64,000 nucleotides of DNA from Roseateles chitinivorans (GTDB taxonomy: Bacteria; Pseudomonadota; Gammaproteobacteria; Burkholderiales; Burkholderiaceae_C), in NCBI RefSeq assembly GCF_002761755.1, contig NZ_PEOG01000013.1, positions 1 through 64,000 on the forward strand, in the 5' to 3' direction. This document shows, in pieces, positions 63,759-64,000 of the stretch; positions within the stretch are counted from its first letter, which is position 1, and every line of letters begins with the position of its first letter. The notes under the pieces were generated by a model, which worked only from the letters and a program-made list of their open reading frames with translations, made no database searches and was not told where the DNA came from. A program made the translations under genes and the position numbers.

Positions 63759-64000
63759 ATGGACAAGCTCAATGCCATGCAGGCTTTCGCGCGCGTCGTG
63801 GAAGCGGGTACCTTCACGCGGGCGGCGGAATCGCTGGACCTGCCCAAGACCGCGGTGACGCGGCTCATCCAGTCGCTGGAGGACCACTTGAAGGTCAAGC
63901 TGCTGAACCGCACGACGCGGCGCGTCAGCGTGACGCCCGACGGCGCCGCCTATTACGAGCGGGTCACGCGGCTGCTGTCGGACATCGAGGAGCTGGAGGG
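63759..64000 (+). CDS. LysR-family transcriptional regulator (truncated by window end)
   Basis: The first 80 residues of a LysR regulator: the helix-turn-helix MDKLNAMQAFARVVEAGTFTRAAESLDLPKTAVTRLIQSLEDHLKVKLLNRTTRRVSVT is complete and typical; the effector domain lies beyond the window. It is divergent from the hydrolase and efflux genes and probably controls them, as LysR proteins control many mexEF-oprN-type pumps. The start at MDKLNAMQAF matches family N-termini. Confidence 0.93.
   Translation, partial: MDKLNAMQAFARVVEAGTFTRAAESLDLPKTAVTRLIQSLEDHLKVKLLNRTTRRVSVTPDGAAYYERVTRLLSDIEELE

Overview
The window is GC-rich chromosomal DNA with a strong G/C preference at third codon positions. It has no rRNA, tRNA, CRISPR array, prophage or insertion sequence that I can recognise. 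The gene set points to a betaproteobacterium of the order Burkholderiales, most like the Roseateles/Mitsuaria/Rubrivivax/Leptothrix group. That set includes fused indolepyruvate ferredoxin oxidoreductase, AceK, a Bug-type binding protein, paired cyanophycin synthetases with their DUF1854 and ABC-transporter companions, CheZ, and a LiuR-like operator before isovaleryl-CoA dehydrogenase. The order is a confident call; the genus is only an impression.

Layout, 1-15 kb: a broken or chimeric sensor kinase runs into a LytTR response regulator, followed by a stand-alone molybdopterin oxidoreductase and an sce7725-type protein. Next is the conserved envelope/replication block yraN-diaA-dolP, with rsmI divergent, and then tldD. 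aroG (DAHP synthase) lies behind a peptide-leader attenuator whose leader peptide is almost entirely Phe/Tyr/Trp. A DUF3011-lectin protein, mtfA, an orphan cheZ, a small membrane protein and a CBS-domain protein follow.

15-28 kb: an Lrp-type regulator is divergent from a single-chain indolepyruvate oxidoreductase. A DUF4160/DUF2442 pair carries a 9-bp minisatellite. A DUF1800/DUF1501 export pair follows, and a perfect palindromic element sits in frame inside the DUF1501 gene. A Fur-type promoter with a candidate short terminated RNA precedes a fagA-like gene, fumC and a ZIP transporter. A secreted metalloprotease-like protein and an alpha-carbonic anhydrase close the region.

28-36 kb (all minus strand): a possible long operon runs from a LiuR-like operator through isovaleryl-CoA dehydrogenase, beta-carbonic anhydrase, aceK, thiolase, an SDR and an acyl-CoA dehydrogenase. 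It links branched-chain amino acid catabolism with control of the glyoxylate branch point. 35.6-45.5 kb is a cyanophycin (Asp-Arg storage polymer) locus. DUF1854 and a zinc-ribbon ABC exporter are divergent from two cyanophycin synthetases, one of which has lost its Mur-ligase P-loop, and a FUSC membrane protein overlaps the cphA stop codon.

45.5-64 kb: a Bug binding protein, a GntR/HutC regulator and an amidohydrolase sit around a compact double palindrome. Two small heat-shock proteins have sigma-32-like promoters pointing both ways from one palindrome. A tri-haem and a di-haem c-type cytochrome, a CHASE3-PAS-GGDEF diguanylate cyclase, LtrA and a haloacetate-dehalogenase-like hydrolase follow. 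The window ends with an RND efflux operon (adaptor-pump-outer membrane factor) preceded by a hydrolase-fold protein lacking its catalytic serine and a divergent, truncated LysR gene. Start codons were chosen by homology, ribosome-site spacing and overlap; most are not certain to the codon.
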